Of a stretch of DNA of 64,000 bases, positions 51,172 to 64,000 are shown piece by piece. The notes beneath the pieces were generated by a model. That model was not told where the DNA came from, made no database searches, and worked only from the letters and a program-made list of their open reading frames with translations. Positions within the stretch are counted from its first letter, which is position 1. Every line of letters starts with the position of its first letter. Position numbers and translations under genes: made by a program. The stretch comes from Symbiodinium sp. CCMP2592 (taxonomy: Eukaryota; Sar; Dinophyceae; Suessiales; Symbiodiniaceae), in contig CAJNDT010002857.1 of the NCBI GenBank assembly GCA_905221615.1, positions 1 through 64,000 of the forward strand, given 5' to 3'.

Positions 51172-54100
51172 GGCGCAGCGACAGCACTTGGGACAAACTC
51201 TGCACCTGCCCTCAGCAGGCCCCGCCCTTCGCCATGTGGAGGCGTTGTCCCGTCGGTATTGAACCGAAAGGCTTCTGAGTCACTGCATGTTGTTCCCGCC
51301 GCGCTGTTTTCTTTGGGTCGTTTTGCAAACGACTCCTTCCGTAAGAGCAAAAACGTGTCACGTGTTACATTGCGGCTTACATATCTTTTGCCTCCGCACC
51401 CTACCGCGGGACCAACTGCCTTCCACGCGCACAGTCCCAGGGAGATATTTCCAGATGGAATGCATGTCTTGTGCAGTCAGGGATGGACAAAAGCAGCTCG
51501 GTTTGTCATTTGGACTGGGTGCAGGCTCCCACCGAATATCTACACTGGCAATGTCTGACATGTCAGGCTGTGATTTGGGTTCAGAAACGAAAGCTCAGCA
51601 CTATTTCTCTTCTGGGTTTTCAGCTTGTTGGAAGGTCGTGCCTATAGAAGCTGCTCCAGACATTAAGGCAGTAAGCATGCTTGTGCCCAGGAGGTGGGAT
51701 GAAAGCTCGATACGACGTGCAGGCAGAGTGCTGTCAAACCCAGGTGATAATCCCTTTGTGGTCCCTGCTGGCTTCGACTAAGCAAGCTTCAAGACATTTT
51801 AAGATGTTTCCAGCTTCATTCCTACGACACCCACCGGCCGAGTTGTCCGTTCTGGGGCCCTTTAACTCAGGATCAGGCATTCTGCAACTGGTCGGTGTCG
51901 TTTGTCAGCCTACACCAGAACGAAGTTGCTACAGCATGTAAAAAAGCCATGTGGTGGGCTGACAGTTTAAGCGACATCATGCCTCGATACTAGGGCACCA
52001 CTGGAATTCTGCTCAAAGAACCCAACTTCCTGGCGGATCAGTGCCTGGGTGCGCGCGGGGTAAGCTACACAAGTTAGTAGGTAGAGCAGGATCTAGAAAA
52101 GCATGCTGAAACTGGGATGCAGTCGCCTTGAAGAGCTTCTGGCGCATAGACATTGACATTTTCCACCTGAGCCAGGTGCAACTCAAAAAAACTGTTTGGT
52201 GCACGATGACATGTAGCCAGGAGCAAGGAACATGATCATGTACCTAGAAATAGGAACCGCAGTATGAATGAACAAACACATACATACATCCATGCACACA
52301 TACATACATACATTCGCATTTCGCATTTCGGGGCAATGACGTTCGGCGTGCATTGATTAACGGGTGAAAACAGAAAAGACGGAGCAAGGGACATACATAC
52401 ATACATACACAGATACGTGCATACATGTGTGTATATATCGTGTGCGTGTATATATATATATATATATATATGTGTATATCTACTGCTGTGAGGTATAAGA
52501 AAATACACACATATTGATCCTCCAAGTCTGACCGTAAGAACTGGTCATAGCTGAAACACAGCAGATCCGTGGCCCGAGATAGAGCATTCAAACCCATCGT
52601 TCCCGAACTGTTGATCTGCAGGGTCGCTATAGCAGCCTGAGGAGGAACTGCCGAGGAATGCATATGGAATGGATTTCGATGGTCCGCATGAAATACTTTC
52701 GATGCATGGGTCTTTCGCCCTTGCATCTTGCTAACGATCCAGCTCATAAGAGAAGCATAGCTTCGTGCAACTTTCCAAGAAAGAATAAGCGATGTCTCGC
52801 ACTTCTGTGACATCTACCTGCAACAATTCCTGCTGCTTGGGATGCTGATCTCTCCAACCTTCTCAAGGCTGGGCCAACCCAGATTTAGGACCTGTTGCAT
52901 ACGCGCTGTGGAATCACACTGCCCCCCTGGCATGCGCTGGCTGTCTGTGTATGATGTGTGAAGTCTGGCAACACGCAATGGACTTCATCCGGAAGCAGTC
53001 AGCCTGGCCAATGCGAAGAGGATCCCCTGCACCACGTTCGCCTCGGCACCATCCTATCTTCGCTTTGCTACGGCAGCCCTGACTCGGCTACGAAAAACGG
53101 CATGTCTCTATGCTGTGGCCGGGTCGCCACATAGCCATAGAGAGCGCATGCAAAGTAGAAGCCTGGGGTGCTGCTTGCTACAGGGCTCAACAGAAAGGCC
53201 CTCCAATCTGCCCAAACGATAGCTCTTCCCGTCCAGCAGCCTGCAATCGGCGCCAGGGCGTGAAACGCAGCCGTGGGATCTCCACCAGTTCTTGCACAGT
53301 CCAGGGCAATGTCCAGGAGACGTCCAGTCAGGAAGGCCCTCGGGGGCATCCGAGCGAGTTTGGATCGATGCGACGGCCCCAGGCAGATCTCTGCATCTAA
53401 GCACGTGGTGTGCAGATCGCCGCATGAATTTTTCTGATGTGCCTGAGTGATGCTGTCGCGGCCAGCGACATTGAAATCAGCGTGGCAGGTATCAGCAGAA
53501 GCGGTTTGGCCTCAGCTTTGGACTCATGCATGGGTACGCACCATGCAAGCTTCGCCGAGATTTGTTGAAGCTGTGGTGACAAGATCTGAACCCCCGGCCT
53601 GCCTCCGCCCTGAACTCAGCTGCCAAGCGAGAAGAGAGGGTCTGTGTCATGCCTGCAGAAACTTGCGGTGAATAGTAGCTGGTAAACCAGAATGAAATCA
53701 AATGTCCTTCTGGTTCACTGAGCTGTGAGATCTTGGGCTGCCTGCACCGGTGCTGCCGACATGGACCAGGCAAAAGTCACGCTGGCCGGCCACGCCTGCG
53801 GTCCTTCTTTCTGGAACATGCAGCGAAGGCAACGGCCTTGGACACGATACTGCCAAAATTTGCCAAAGACTCTACCTGTATCAGAACATGGGCGAAGTCT
53901 GTTTTGCCATTCTTGGTTTTTGTTGCATTCCGCTGGCAAGAATCTTTTGAGCTGTCGCTGCGCTTTGCTGCTTCGCTGGTCCATGCTTCAGTATTCGAGG
54001 TGAATGCTGGTGCTGCCTTCGCAGAAGGGTCTGAAACGAGTCCTGCGGAGAAAAAGATGCCGTGCACCCAGGTTCTACTTGTCAATCTATCGATGTGACC

Positions 54101-57100
54101 AAGATTTCAATCACACTTTCGCATCTTTCGATCGTTGACCTCGCGCTCTATCACGTTCTGTTTGCCAATCAATTTTCTTTGCGACGACGGTAAACAAGTC
54201 CAGCGGTCGGTGGTTCGATCATTATCGGTACGCGGCTGCAAGACCATGTACTCGTGAACCAATGAAGCTTCCGTCCGGAATCCAGATCTAGGGTCCGATT
54301 ACAACCCATCTAATAATCTAGTCGGCACCTTCGAAGCATCCACATTACTACAACTCAGCTGCAAGCCGCTTGTTCCTTCAATAAATCGATATGAGGCAAA
54401 GGCTGTTATCGTAAGAGCATTCTGAAAGCGCCCGGACCCTCTGATCGTTGGCTTTGGGGATGGGTTTACGTGTCCCTCCGAGCCTATAATATCGGCCTCC
54501 CACAGCTTTCAGACCTCCCTAAGCATCCCTTCCAAGGCCTTGCCGGCCTGGACCCCGGAAAACTTTCGGAACGGTGCTGTTTCGCTTCATGTTCGAAAAT
54601 GATCCGTCAGCCGCCTCAGACAAACCATGCCAATCTGGACGACAAGTCCAGGGCAAGATTTGCACAACAGCTTTCACAAAAGATCGAGGGACTCCCGCAG
54701 CGAAATGGTTTCAGACCCCTCATTGTTCATAAGCCTTAAGGGATCGAAACCCCGTCGACAAAGATCTGCGATCTGTTTTACACCAGGATAGTAGTGGCTG
54801 TTGTAGTTGAGCCACGGCCTTGCCAAAGCAGGGCGGTCTTACGCGGCATCCTTTGCAGATCTTCCGCAGAAAACTGCCAGTTCTCCGACGCTGAGGCTGG
54901 TTTTGCAACAGCAATTCTGAGGCAAGACCTGCTCAGGAGGTTCGCTTGGCCTGTTCGTGCCCTGCTCAGGCCGTAGGCCGCAGAGTTGATGAGGCAGCAG
55001 ATGCCCACAAACGTCCATGATTCCGGGTCAATAATTTAAGACTACGGGTCGTGGGTGCGCTGCGGAACTGCGCATGAAAGGGCTTGGGACGTCTACACAA
55101 TATGTTGTTTGTAGGTTTCCTCGGTTCCAAGTCTGTTACGTAAAACTTTCGCGGATTACTGGTTGCCCTTCGTGGACCCATCGCGAGTCTTTCGCGGACC
55201 CGCCACATCTTGAAACCGCTTCTTATAAACCCAACCAAACACAGGACCTTTAGATCAATGCGCACTGTTCCTTGGCCGAGATGCAGTTGAGATGCCCAGT
55301 TTTGCAGAGCCATCCAAACCTCCAAGTCTTTGGGTGCTTGCATGCCCTTGCGCTTCGTCAAGGCTGGGTGGACAACGGAAGGAGTTGTTGCCGGTGTCAC
55401 TGATCTTGCTCCAGCAGATCGCAGAGCGTACCTGGAGACAAGTTGCTGCAGTCCAGCGTGAGCACACGACGCAACACAAGTCAGGATCCTATTCACCCTG
55501 AAGGCATGTCGCTTCCGACCCCAGAAAAGGTGACACTCCCCCACCACCCGGACAACAATCCGGAGAACCCGGACAGTTGCCCATGTGTTCAGGTATCCGC
55601 AGGAAAGCCCGGTCAAACTGACAAACCCGGACCCAACTCAGCCCGGACAAGCCAGTTGGAACAAAGCCACGGCAACGAAGTGACTTGTACTTGCACCACT
55701 CAGCAGCCTGACAGCCCGGACAACCGAAAGCAGCCAAAAACAACTCGCCCTCAGAAATTGGAAGAAACGGAGTCGACCCGCAGGATGCAGACGTGAAGGA
55801 CAGAATACAGCGTTGTCGTCCGGGCTGCTCCGTTTAGACCGGACCGGACCCAAAGCGAAGCCTCAAACGAATTGGCATTCAGACAGGGCTGTCCAGTTTG
55901 CTTTCCCTTAGTGTGTTTCGTTGGGAAAGGCCGTACCTAGAATTGGAGTAGCCCAAGCCCTCAGCCCTAAAGCAACAAAGGCGCAAGCCCGAAACCCTAA
56001 GGCCAGCTAGCAGCCAGACCGAAACACCAAGCGGTAAACCCCAAGCCTGAAGCCTTGAAACCCTGATCCGCAGATCCTAAACTCTCGACCCTCAAACCCT
56101 TAACTCCTTAACCCTAAAACTCCTTGAAGGACTAAGTCATACACCCGAAACATCCCGAAACCCCAAAGCACGAGCTTCTCAAACCCGAAACCGATAGCCT
56201 CCTCAACCGTGAACCTCGATTAAGCTCTAAAGCAGCCCAGAAGCCTAAACTCTGAACCATCCACCGTGAATCCCAAACCCCTAAACTCTCAACTCGCGTG
56301 GTCATTGTCCGAGCTAGCTTGTTGGTGCACTGTCCGGGGTATCGCCCGGTTTTGGCATCCGGGCTGTCCGAGGGGTTGGGGGGAGGGAGTCGGAAGCGAC
56401 AAACTTACCATCCAGGAGCCTCATGCGTCACACCGTGTGGCCGAGGCTGTGTCGAGCAGATTCCTCGGTGGTAGACGCAAGCGCTTCAGTGGCTAGTGGG
56501 CAGGGTGAGTCCCTAAACTTGGTCTGCACTTGCCTCGTCGCAGAGGTTGCATCATCGGCTCAAGACTCTCCACGGTCCTATGATGTTTCTGCATGTCCCT
56601 GACCGTGGTCAGCTGCTGCGATGGAATGAGAAACTATGCATGCTTGATTCTTCTCCAATGCATATCCTATGGGCCTGGCTCGCAAGGCTCGGTGAGCCTA
56701 GATTGCGGTGCGATGTCTGCTGTGCACCCAGCACTGCGCAAACAAGGTCCTGTCACATGCATTTGTAGAAGGCGCCTGGGGGCATCGAGTCCAGTCGTGG
56801 CGGGTCCCAACTTCGTGCAATTCAGCACGGTTCGGGAGGAAAATCACGCCGCGCAGGCGGTGCGCAAGCGAAGTTAGACATTAACAGGCCCTGGGCTGAA
56901 ACATGGGCCGATGAAAACTGGTGAGACCAACTGCCCTCATTGGACCGGCAAATTCGTTGCCAGCGGCAAGTGTTGATGCTACGACTACGAGCTTGACAGT
57001 GCCTGGTCAATGTCGGCCTTGACCTCTTGAGGTATCAAACGTCATGCGGCACAAACGGGCTTAGGCTACCATGCTTCCATGCTCAGTGCTCGGCACGGGA

Positions 57101-59379
57101 TATTCCCTGAACCACCAGCCGAGCAACCTGGGTTGCGAATGAGGCGAACACATGCAGTATGCTAATGTGGCATGGGCAGAGTTGTGGAAAGATGTGGAAT
57201 GATGTGAAGGGACGGCATGAGCTGTAACAACCGCTACAACCCCTGCGTGGATACCTCAATGTTCAGCCTGCAGGCATGCTGTATCACCCTTCATCAAGCA
57301 TGCTCAAGCTGACATCCGCATCCTCGACTTTTGAGGTATTGTGGCACGAAGGCGGGCCATGCAGCATGTGCAGCACGCGCATACTACAGGCTCATGAAGA
57401 GCATTTGCAGTGATCCTCGAGACTGTGCTGAGCTTCGCACAAGGCGGCCTCCAGCACCCACAGCCTCATTGCGATAACCCCAGAGCCTGGACACGACCTT
57501 GGCCATTGGTCGCAGCACATAAACATTGATAAGGTCTTTGCTGCGCCAAGCATAGCCTCTGTTGCGATGCTTCGTTGCTCCCGGAACGGCCTCGTCCATG
57601 ATCGCTGATTGCACGACGGCTGCCACATCACTATGGTCAGCATCAGCGACAAACCACTGCTGCTACCAAGCTGCAAGGCCCGAAAGCGTTCGATAGTCTC
57701 GCGGACCTGTTCAAAGAGAAAGCATCCATAGAAATTGTGACAGCGACCAATCCAGCTGCTCCAACATCACTTTCTAGGCTGCGTGGGCGGAAGGGGGCAG
57801 AGCTGTCTGCAGGGGCAAAACTGCAGGAAATGCACGCTAGAAGCATAGGTGACTTGGAAACTGAGCCCGAGCTTGACAAAGTCGCATAGGTTTGTCTGTC
57901 TTACTGTCGTTTACGATTCCGTATTTGATGATCGGTAAAGCCATCCGAAGTAGTGTCGCTTCATGTGCCCGCAGGTTCTTAGGTTGCATTGGCCTTGTGG
58001 ACTTGGACCGCCACTATTAATTGATCTCCGCCATTTGCCCCGCTTGACCTCCTCTGGACTGCTGAGCGACTTGTGGCATCGAGGGAGTAGGTCGGAGACG
58101 GCGGTCCGGGGACGCGAGGTCAGACAGACAGGGGAGGGCGCAGAAACTGACATCACTCCTTTGGAATCGCTCTCTGGTGGACAAGCTTGGTGAGACTCGA
58201 CGAAGCAAGGCATTCCCGCGCTGCGGGCAGTCGGCTTGAGTCTGTGAACAATAGTTGAGGACAGGACTTGCGGCTCGGCAATGGATGCAATCTCCTGCGC
58301 CTGAACAGAGCAGATCCGTCGATCGAGACTTCCGTAGAAGTGTGCGTCAAGACCGGAGCCCCTGAGCTTCCGGCATTTGCAATGACATTCCTGTCATTTC
58401 TATCCGGCGTCATTAGGCCTGCACATCACACGAGATGCGCAACAACACGAAGTCAACGCAAGGCCCAGGCCTAGACTTCCAGCTCCGGGAAGATTCCAGG
58501 AAGCTGCCAACTCTCTGGCATTGGCGCCAACAACCTGCCAGCATCTGCCAGCTGCCAACTGCCAGCTTGAATGAAAGTCCCAGCCGCAGCAAACCGGAAC
58601 CGTGCCTTGGCCAGCTCATCCAGAAGAAGTCCCTGTAACCGATCCGTCAACTCACACGTGACGACTCACAGGATTCCATTCGCAGGCAGGGAGCTTGATG
58701 CTTTCGTCGCAAACAAGCTCCCACGACGATGCGTTCAGATTGGCATGTTGCTGCAGTCTGTGCAGGTGGCGACTGCTGGTCCAACCCAGCTCGTCATGCC
58801 AGGTCTGGATCAGACCAGCATTCTTCAGGAAACGTCACTTAATGGTAACTAGCATCGACATCATGAAAGTCTGAGTTTTGGAAATCCGGTCACGGCTGAC
58901 GTGCTTCTGCGTCAGCTGATCTGCAGAAATCAAGTTCTCGCTGCTCCCGGCGTTTGCTTGAAAACTTTTTTGGATAATTACTGCCCCGATGAAGTATCAG
59001 GTTACACCGACGCTCCGTGGGTGCTTGCGACTTCTGGGCGCTGGTGTACAGAATCACCCCGAAGCCGCTCCAACTCGGAAGGAGACAGGTGCTATCGAAA
59101 CAGCATGTGTCGACCACAAAAGTACTTGCAATCTGGCCTATCTGCTTGAACTGACCCTGGTTGCATACAGTCTCTGCTGATTCCATGCTGCACATTGGCC
59201 GGCGCCTGAAGTGCGGGAGGAACCTTTCTCGCTTGGTCAGTGTCCTGCACCACAGCAATATTTAGCGACTTAAGCATTGCGAAAGTCGCAGTGGATCACA
59301 GAAGCAACGAAGGCAACGGCACTGCGTCCTCAGATTCATGTGCTTCTGGCAGGCGTCCCAACACTAGACTGGCCAACCT
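51172..59379. other. Long stretch with no supported gene
   Basis: Frames on both strands are short, overlapping and motif-free. Contents: CATA and TA microsatellites at 52270-52475, repeated CCCGGACA words at about 55540-55730, and CCTAAACTC/CCCTAAA words at 55960-56290. Unrecognised small exons may exist, since local genes have exons of 26-100 bp. Confidence 0.5.
52270..52475. repeat. (CATA)n and (TA)n microsatellites
   Basis: CATACATACATAC-type runs at about 52277-52313 and 52391-52430, and a TA run at about 52447-52472. Confidence 0.9.
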
Positions 59380-59872
59380 GTGCAACGAAAGCCAAACATG
59401 AAACTAGAACTACTTGGTGTTTTCTGCATCAAGCCCCTGGCTGGTCAGCAAGGTCTGCTGCTTCCTCAGTCCACCGGCGCAGAATTTGGGAGCTTGCCTG
59501 AGCACGTTCAGCTGCTGGCCTTGGCAGCTGGGCTATTGTTCGCGCGCGTCGCAGCCTCAGATCGACTCACAAACTTCGGGCACAGGTTGTTGCTGCAAGT
59601 GAACTTCCGTGCTTTTCGAGATGGACACACGTGCCTTCGGTGCTCTGTTATAGAACCTAGTTACAGTTTGTTGCTGTCGGTATATCTTCATCTTCAGGTC
59701 CATCATCCCAGCCTCGGCAGGGATATGAATGGGACCGTGGCAAGCAGCCGGTCCCGGCTTTCGGACCCTTCTGAGCTGTCCACCCAGGGCCTACATCCTC
59801 GCCCTTGGGCGTGCCACCTCAGCCTTGTATCGACGCCAAAGCCCACCCCTGGTTGGCCGCAACCGCCGGCAG

Positions 59873-59873
59873 C

Positions 59874-59904
<31 letters not shown>

Positions 59905-59946
59905 CCAGCACCAGCACCAGCACCAGCACCAGCACCAGCACCACCA
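59873..59946. repeat. Compound (CAG)n(CACCAG)n repeat
   Basis: GCAGCAG... passes into CACCAGCACCAG... It lies inside open plus-strand frames that would read poly-Gln/His or poly-Ala/Pro. With no flanking motif or splice support I do not call those genes. Confidence 0.95.
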
Positions 59947-61019
59947 CAAAAGTCACAAGCAAGACACGGCCCAGAAAAGAAGACTACAAAGTTGGGGTAT
60001 GCCAGACAAGAAGTTACAACCGACCCTCATATCGTGCGCCTGCCAGTTTCTTGCCAGCAGCCATGTCCACAGCTTCACAATGTGGTCGAAGGCTTCGAAG
60101 GCTAAGCCGGAAGACTTCGGAGAAGCAGCATATAACAGGCCCGTTGGTGCTGGGAGGGGATTCGGAGTTTGTCAGGGTCCTGCCCTTGGTGACTGTTGGT
60201 GTGCCGCGCAGACTTCTGCTCGGCCACACAAGTCCACAAAGCCCTCTGAAGCAGATCCCAGTCGCCAGAGCCCTGTTTCCTTGCTTCAGATTTCTGGCAG
60301 AGTCCAGCGGTGTCGCTCAGTGGCCTGGGACGCCGGAGATCGCTTCTCTTCTTGTCTTGTCTTGATGCCATCCATAGCTCGCCTTGTGGCCTCTGTTCAA
60401 GAGCAAACGGTGGCTTCGGGTGGGCCCTCGATGAATTCATCCACGTTTGTGAGCTTTGCGCCAGGCGGGTTCTCAAGGTTGTGGTTGTACCTACGTAGCT
60501 TGGGAATTGAACTCGCAGGGCTACGTTTTTATGCTTTTGAATGCGCGAGAAGAATTGGGAAACGCACGCCGAGGAAAGAATGCGGACTTGAGGAAAAATG
60601 CAATCTCCAACGCCCACTTGGAGTAACTGTTGAGCTACACAGTTCGCTCAGTCATGCACCACATAGGACGAGAACCCAGTTGCCAAATATTTCAGACCTG
60701 CCAGGTGCAAGTCTGTGGGGACAGTCAGCCTTCTCCCGTTGCTGCATTGAGCTCGTCACGCTCTGCACTTGGCTGACGCTCAATGCCTTTCGGACGGAGG
60801 GTGTACATGCCCAGCACTGCCGAGCCATTTTCGAGCACGGCACCCGGATTATCTTGACTTGGGAGAGGCTCGACACTTAAGTGAAGGATTCGGTTGCTGA
60901 GACCGTCCCGTCTTCTGGAGACACCGGCCTTTCTCGCCACCATAGATGAAGGAAGCCAGCGCCTCAGATCTGCACAGAAAACCCAGAAGCAAGGGAGGCC
61001 TTGCCTAAGCCACCAGCCT
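59947..61019. other. No supported gene; possible 3' region of the ABC1K locus
   Basis: An open plus-strand frame extends to 60880 but shows no domain and no coding-like periodicity that I can judge. On the minus strand this is immediately downstream of the last kinase exon seen. Confidence 0.4.
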
Positions 61020-63721
61020 TGTTTATTCGAGTGTCTGAGTCGGTGATCAACCTCTGCGCAACATATGGCCTCAGCAGTTCAGCACAGCAGCACTTGTCAT
61101 GCTGCACCCGAACCATGGCATGCATGCCTGCGGTTACCGGCAAACCCAAGCTGATAAACCGTGAAAGCCCTCGGCAGGCACTCGTTGACGATAGAATACT
61201 CGGAATCATTACCTCGCTCCGCATGCATATGGACATTCGTGGAACTCTCTGCGCATGAACTCTGCTTTCAACCGCCAACTGGCAGCATTCGAAGCAAGGG
61301 CTGCGACTGAGTCCGATCCCTTCGAGGACGGCAAATGCTCGAGCAATGTAGAAAAAGTACGGAGGCCTTGGAGTGCAACGAATGTGCTGCTCAAACTGTG
61401 GATGCTGCGTGAATGCTGGGCACTGGTCACTCGGAAAAGGTTACCGTAGCGACGGCTGAGGCCTGCATCACGCTAGAAAGCATTGGAAACGCTAGGAATA
61501 GACTTTCGAACAAGCTCCGAGAATGTCCTTGAATTTCATTGAAGAGGCGGTTCACATCCATCTTGCCGAAACATGGAAGAAGGAAGCTGTGCAAAGCGCT
61601 GATGCACTGAAGCATATAATCTCAGCTGATCTGAGCGGACTGCTTGTGCTGCACCACCTCCGGAAGTCCATTGTCCGTACACTTGGGCCAATGTGGCCAC
61701 AACCTTCAACCGGCGAAACCCTCTCCAGAAAAGTGCTGGCATGAACGGCAGTTGATCTGCCTCACTCTTCACGACATCATCCTGCAGCAGGCTTCTTGGC
61801 AATTGCCATGCAATCCGTACAGCTGGCGTTAATTGAGACGTTGTTGACTATGCGTTGTCGCCAGGTCACCAGCCCTGAATCACGGCTCGCTGCCTCCATT
61901 CCTTCCGGGACAAAGCCGATGCGAACCAGATCTGCTGGAACCGGATCGTAGTCCTCAGCTGTTTGCGCTGCTTAGCTGCTCAACTACAGCATTTGAATTG
62001 CACGTGGCTGTCCACCTGTCTAAGGGGCCAGCACGAGACACCAAATGAGCGACATGCTCAATGTACGCCACCTACTCGAGTACTCCAGATGCCAGCCGTT
62101 AACCGCTTCACGCCGAGAGCGATTAGCTGAGCTTTGCGATTGCGTGCCCGGAAGCTTGCGTCAAGGGTCGTGACAAGGCCCCAGTCAAGGATGCACAGCC
62201 TGCCATCTCGAAACATTCCCATGCCTTCATCCCTATCATATCTGTCGATTCACCATCCGAGGGTTCTTGCTGCCAGGGGTTGACAGTAGCCTTCGAGCAA
62301 TCGGTTTGTATCTTGTGCTGAGAGGCGCTGGATCCCAGATCTTGGGTCGGGTTACAGCATCTGCTCCAATGCAGTTTCCGGCAGCACAGAAGCGAAAGCA
62401 GTTGTTCTGCAGAATCCCTGCAGACCTGCCATCCGGAGTTCTGAGAAGGTTACCTGGATGCGGATCCTGGCGTGAAGCTAGCTGGACTGTCGTAGAACAG
62501 AAACACACTCAAACAAGAAACAGTGAACTGCATCCGTGCTAGTCGCGGGTCCGCGTGAAGAAGTCCCGTCTCCAGCATCATGGTCAGATATGTGTTCATC
62601 GCCACCGAACATAGCTTCGTCACGTCCTGCAGCGGATGTCCATGATTGCCCAAGCTATGCTGATGCATCAAGCTTGCGAGACCTTCAGAAACTCTCAGAC
62701 GGAGCACACAGAGAGAGGCGAGGTATTCCCGCCATGGAATGCCATGATCGCGTTGTAGCCAGCCAGCCCGTGTTCTCTGCAGGAACAAAGGGCATGGTGC
62801 GGTTCGGTGCTCCATTGCGGCGGCTTTTGCTGCTTTTGGGTGCAGACACGAACCTTGCATGATGCAGATTCCCATGCGCGAAGGCGGGAGGCCGTTCATC
62901 ACAGCGACCACGAAAGGAGTCACGTCGGACTGCATCATCCTCTACGATCCTGATCCCTCAATCTATGACTTGCTCTGCCTTGTATGTAGCCTGCCAGGCA
63001 GCTGACGAACCCACTGACAGGCGAGGTTTAAACCATCGAAGAACTGCCGCATACCTGATCATACCTGCAGGAGGCACTGCCATGGAAGAGGTAGCTTCGT
63101 GATGTTGCGCGACGACGCACGCTAGGTTATCAGTGGCGCTGTATTCGAGGAGACTGGTTTCTGGGCATCTGCTATGTACAATGCGTAGAATTGCTGCTTT
63201 TTCATTCATGGAGGGTAAGAGCTTGGGGTGTGTTTCTTTTAGTGGTATTTAAGAAGGGCTTGACCTGCATTAACTTCAAGAAAAATCACCAGGGCCGCAA
63301 CAACGCACATCTGACCGCCTGGAACGATGTGCTGCCGCCGGAACGTTTGTCGTGCAATCTCAAAGCTTAGGCCCTGTAAGCTTTGAGCTCCGTTTCAGAT
63401 TCGAAAGCCGTGTCGCGAATCGTTAGCAGGCATCGTCATAAACAAGCAGCAGGATGAGCATGCACAAACAGACAGGACATACTGGAGACTGGAGACTCTG
63501 CAAGTTCCCTTGTTCTCGAGGACTACGACCTTGCGGCTTATGACGACTGGGAGCATTGGTGCTCTCTTGTGCCTGTGCGATCGAGACGGGCGGAGAGAAC
63601 TCAGTGCCCACCTTTCCTACCTGGCTCCGTTGCAGAACAGCGGGATCCCTCCCGCCGCCCCACCGTCCTCTGCTTCACTTTGCTCTAAGCGCTCTCCGAT
63701 GATCCACTCTGTCGTCAGAAC
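61020..63721 (-). CDS. ABC1K/UbiB (ADCK)-family atypical kinase, multi-exon, 5' end beyond window
   Basis: Exons on the minus strand join in phase: 63721-63664 (VLTTEWIIGERLEQSEAED), 62626-62552 (DVTKLCSVAMN...LETGLLHA), 62466-62426 (DPHPGNLLRTPDG), 62199-62160 (LCILDWGLVTTLD), 62071 on (VAYIEHVAHLVSR), 61366-61308 (PPYFFYIARAFAVLEGIGL), 61212-about 61170 (NDSEYSIVNECLPR) and about 61070-61020 (PYVAQRLITDSDTR). T-E-W-x-x-G-E-R, H-A-D-P-H-P-G-N (catalytic loop) and L-D-W-G (metal-binding DFG equivalent) are diagnostic. Family members act in mitochondria or plastids on quinone/isoprenoid metabolism. Introns are GA-, GT-, GC-, GT- and GT-AG. An exon between 62.03 and 61.37 kb is not fully resolved (SGGGAAQAV near 61.69 kb may belong). 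All key residues are present, so it is probably functional. Confidence 0.88.
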
Positions 63722-64000
63722 CTGCAGGTCAACTGTCCATGTGCCAAGGAAGTGCCTTTGCCCTCGTCCGACAACGGCGAGTACATTGACTGCTGGGCCT
63801 TTGCACTGGAACATGCCTCTACGGGCGGCGGAGCAAACACCTGGCCACATCGGAGCACAGCAACACTGTCATTGGCTTCGACGCGCAAGCCGATGTCACC
63901 AAACAGTCGATAAAGCACAGGAGAGAGCTACTTTTGCAGGCGCCCAGTTCGTGTTAATCCGGCCAGGCAGGCTGCTCCGGCCAGGGGAGTCTTCGCGATG
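63722..64000. other. Upstream intron/exons of the ABC1K gene, unresolved
   Basis: The exon at 63721 is preceded by CTGCAG. The stretch to the window edge shows no clear N-lobe motif, so the remaining 5' exons probably lie beyond 64000. Confidence 0.4.

Noticed and set aside
59380-60880. Plus-strand ORFs with poly-Gln/His or poly-Ala/Pro
   Set aside because: Driven by the CAG/CACCAG repeat; flanking residues show no domain and the region lies opposite and downstream of the ABC1K gene.

Overview
The window looks like nuclear DNA of a dinoflagellate, most likely a Symbiodiniaceae (Symbiodinium-like) genome. The evidence is in the sequence. Protein-coding exons of two recognisable genes are cut by short introns whose 5' ends are GT, GC or GA and whose 3' ends are AG followed by G. 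Non-coding DNA is full of CCCTAAA/TTTAGGG fragments (the plant/alveolate telomere unit). There are KGKGKG-rich proteins, and decayed retroelements of the DIRS and LINE types with dinoflagellate-style features such as cytosine-methyltransferase/RT fusions. There is no bacterial operon structure, rRNA, tRNA or CRISPR.

Layout. (1) 1-9.1 kb, minus strand: a CCGG-rich DIRS-like retroelement assemblage. It has a gag with a CCCH zinc finger (2677-3939), an uninterrupted C5-methyltransferase + reverse transcriptase frame (1-2676) separated from gag only by an in-frame UGA followed by CUA, a small zinc-binding ORF, a tyrosine recombinase broken by one TAA, and a long Pro/Ala-rich ORF. (2) 9.6-15.6 kb, minus strand: a multi-exon ABC transporter whose nucleotide-binding domain can be spliced together almost completely. 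(3) 16.5-21.3 kb, minus strand: a frameshifted LINE with endonuclease, RT and RNase H. (4) 21.6-22.4 kb, plus strand: a GIY-YIG-like nuclease ORF. (5) 22.7-47.7 kb, plus strand: an AT-richer compartment with short lysine/proline-rich genes of unrecognised families, CCCTAAA-rich introns, minisatellites and two MITE-like foldbacks. (6) 47.9-51.2 kb, minus strand: a LINE ORF1-type fragment with a 2A-like GEASHPGP motif. (7) 51-61 kb: no gene I can support, plus a CAG/CAC repeat. (8) 61.0-63.7 kb, minus strand, running off the right edge: an ABC1K/UbiB-family atypical kinase gene with small exons.

The most unusual object is the 23.77-35.55 kb segment. It is bounded by diverged inverted repeats (outer match CTTTGGTGGGTTT, inner match TTATAACTCCGA). 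It holds seven short plus-strand genes, nearly all flanked by small hairpins that share the apex GGCTTCGCC but have different, perfectly or nearly perfectly complementary arms. About eighteen such hairpins occur, all in the same orientation and mostly just before a start codon or just after a stop codon. None was found outside the segment.

Transcription direction is blocky: minus (1-21.3 kb), plus (21.6-46.4 kb), minus (47.9-64 kb). This gives a divergent switch near 21.4 kb and a convergent switch near 47 kb, as expected of unidirectional dinoflagellate gene blocks.
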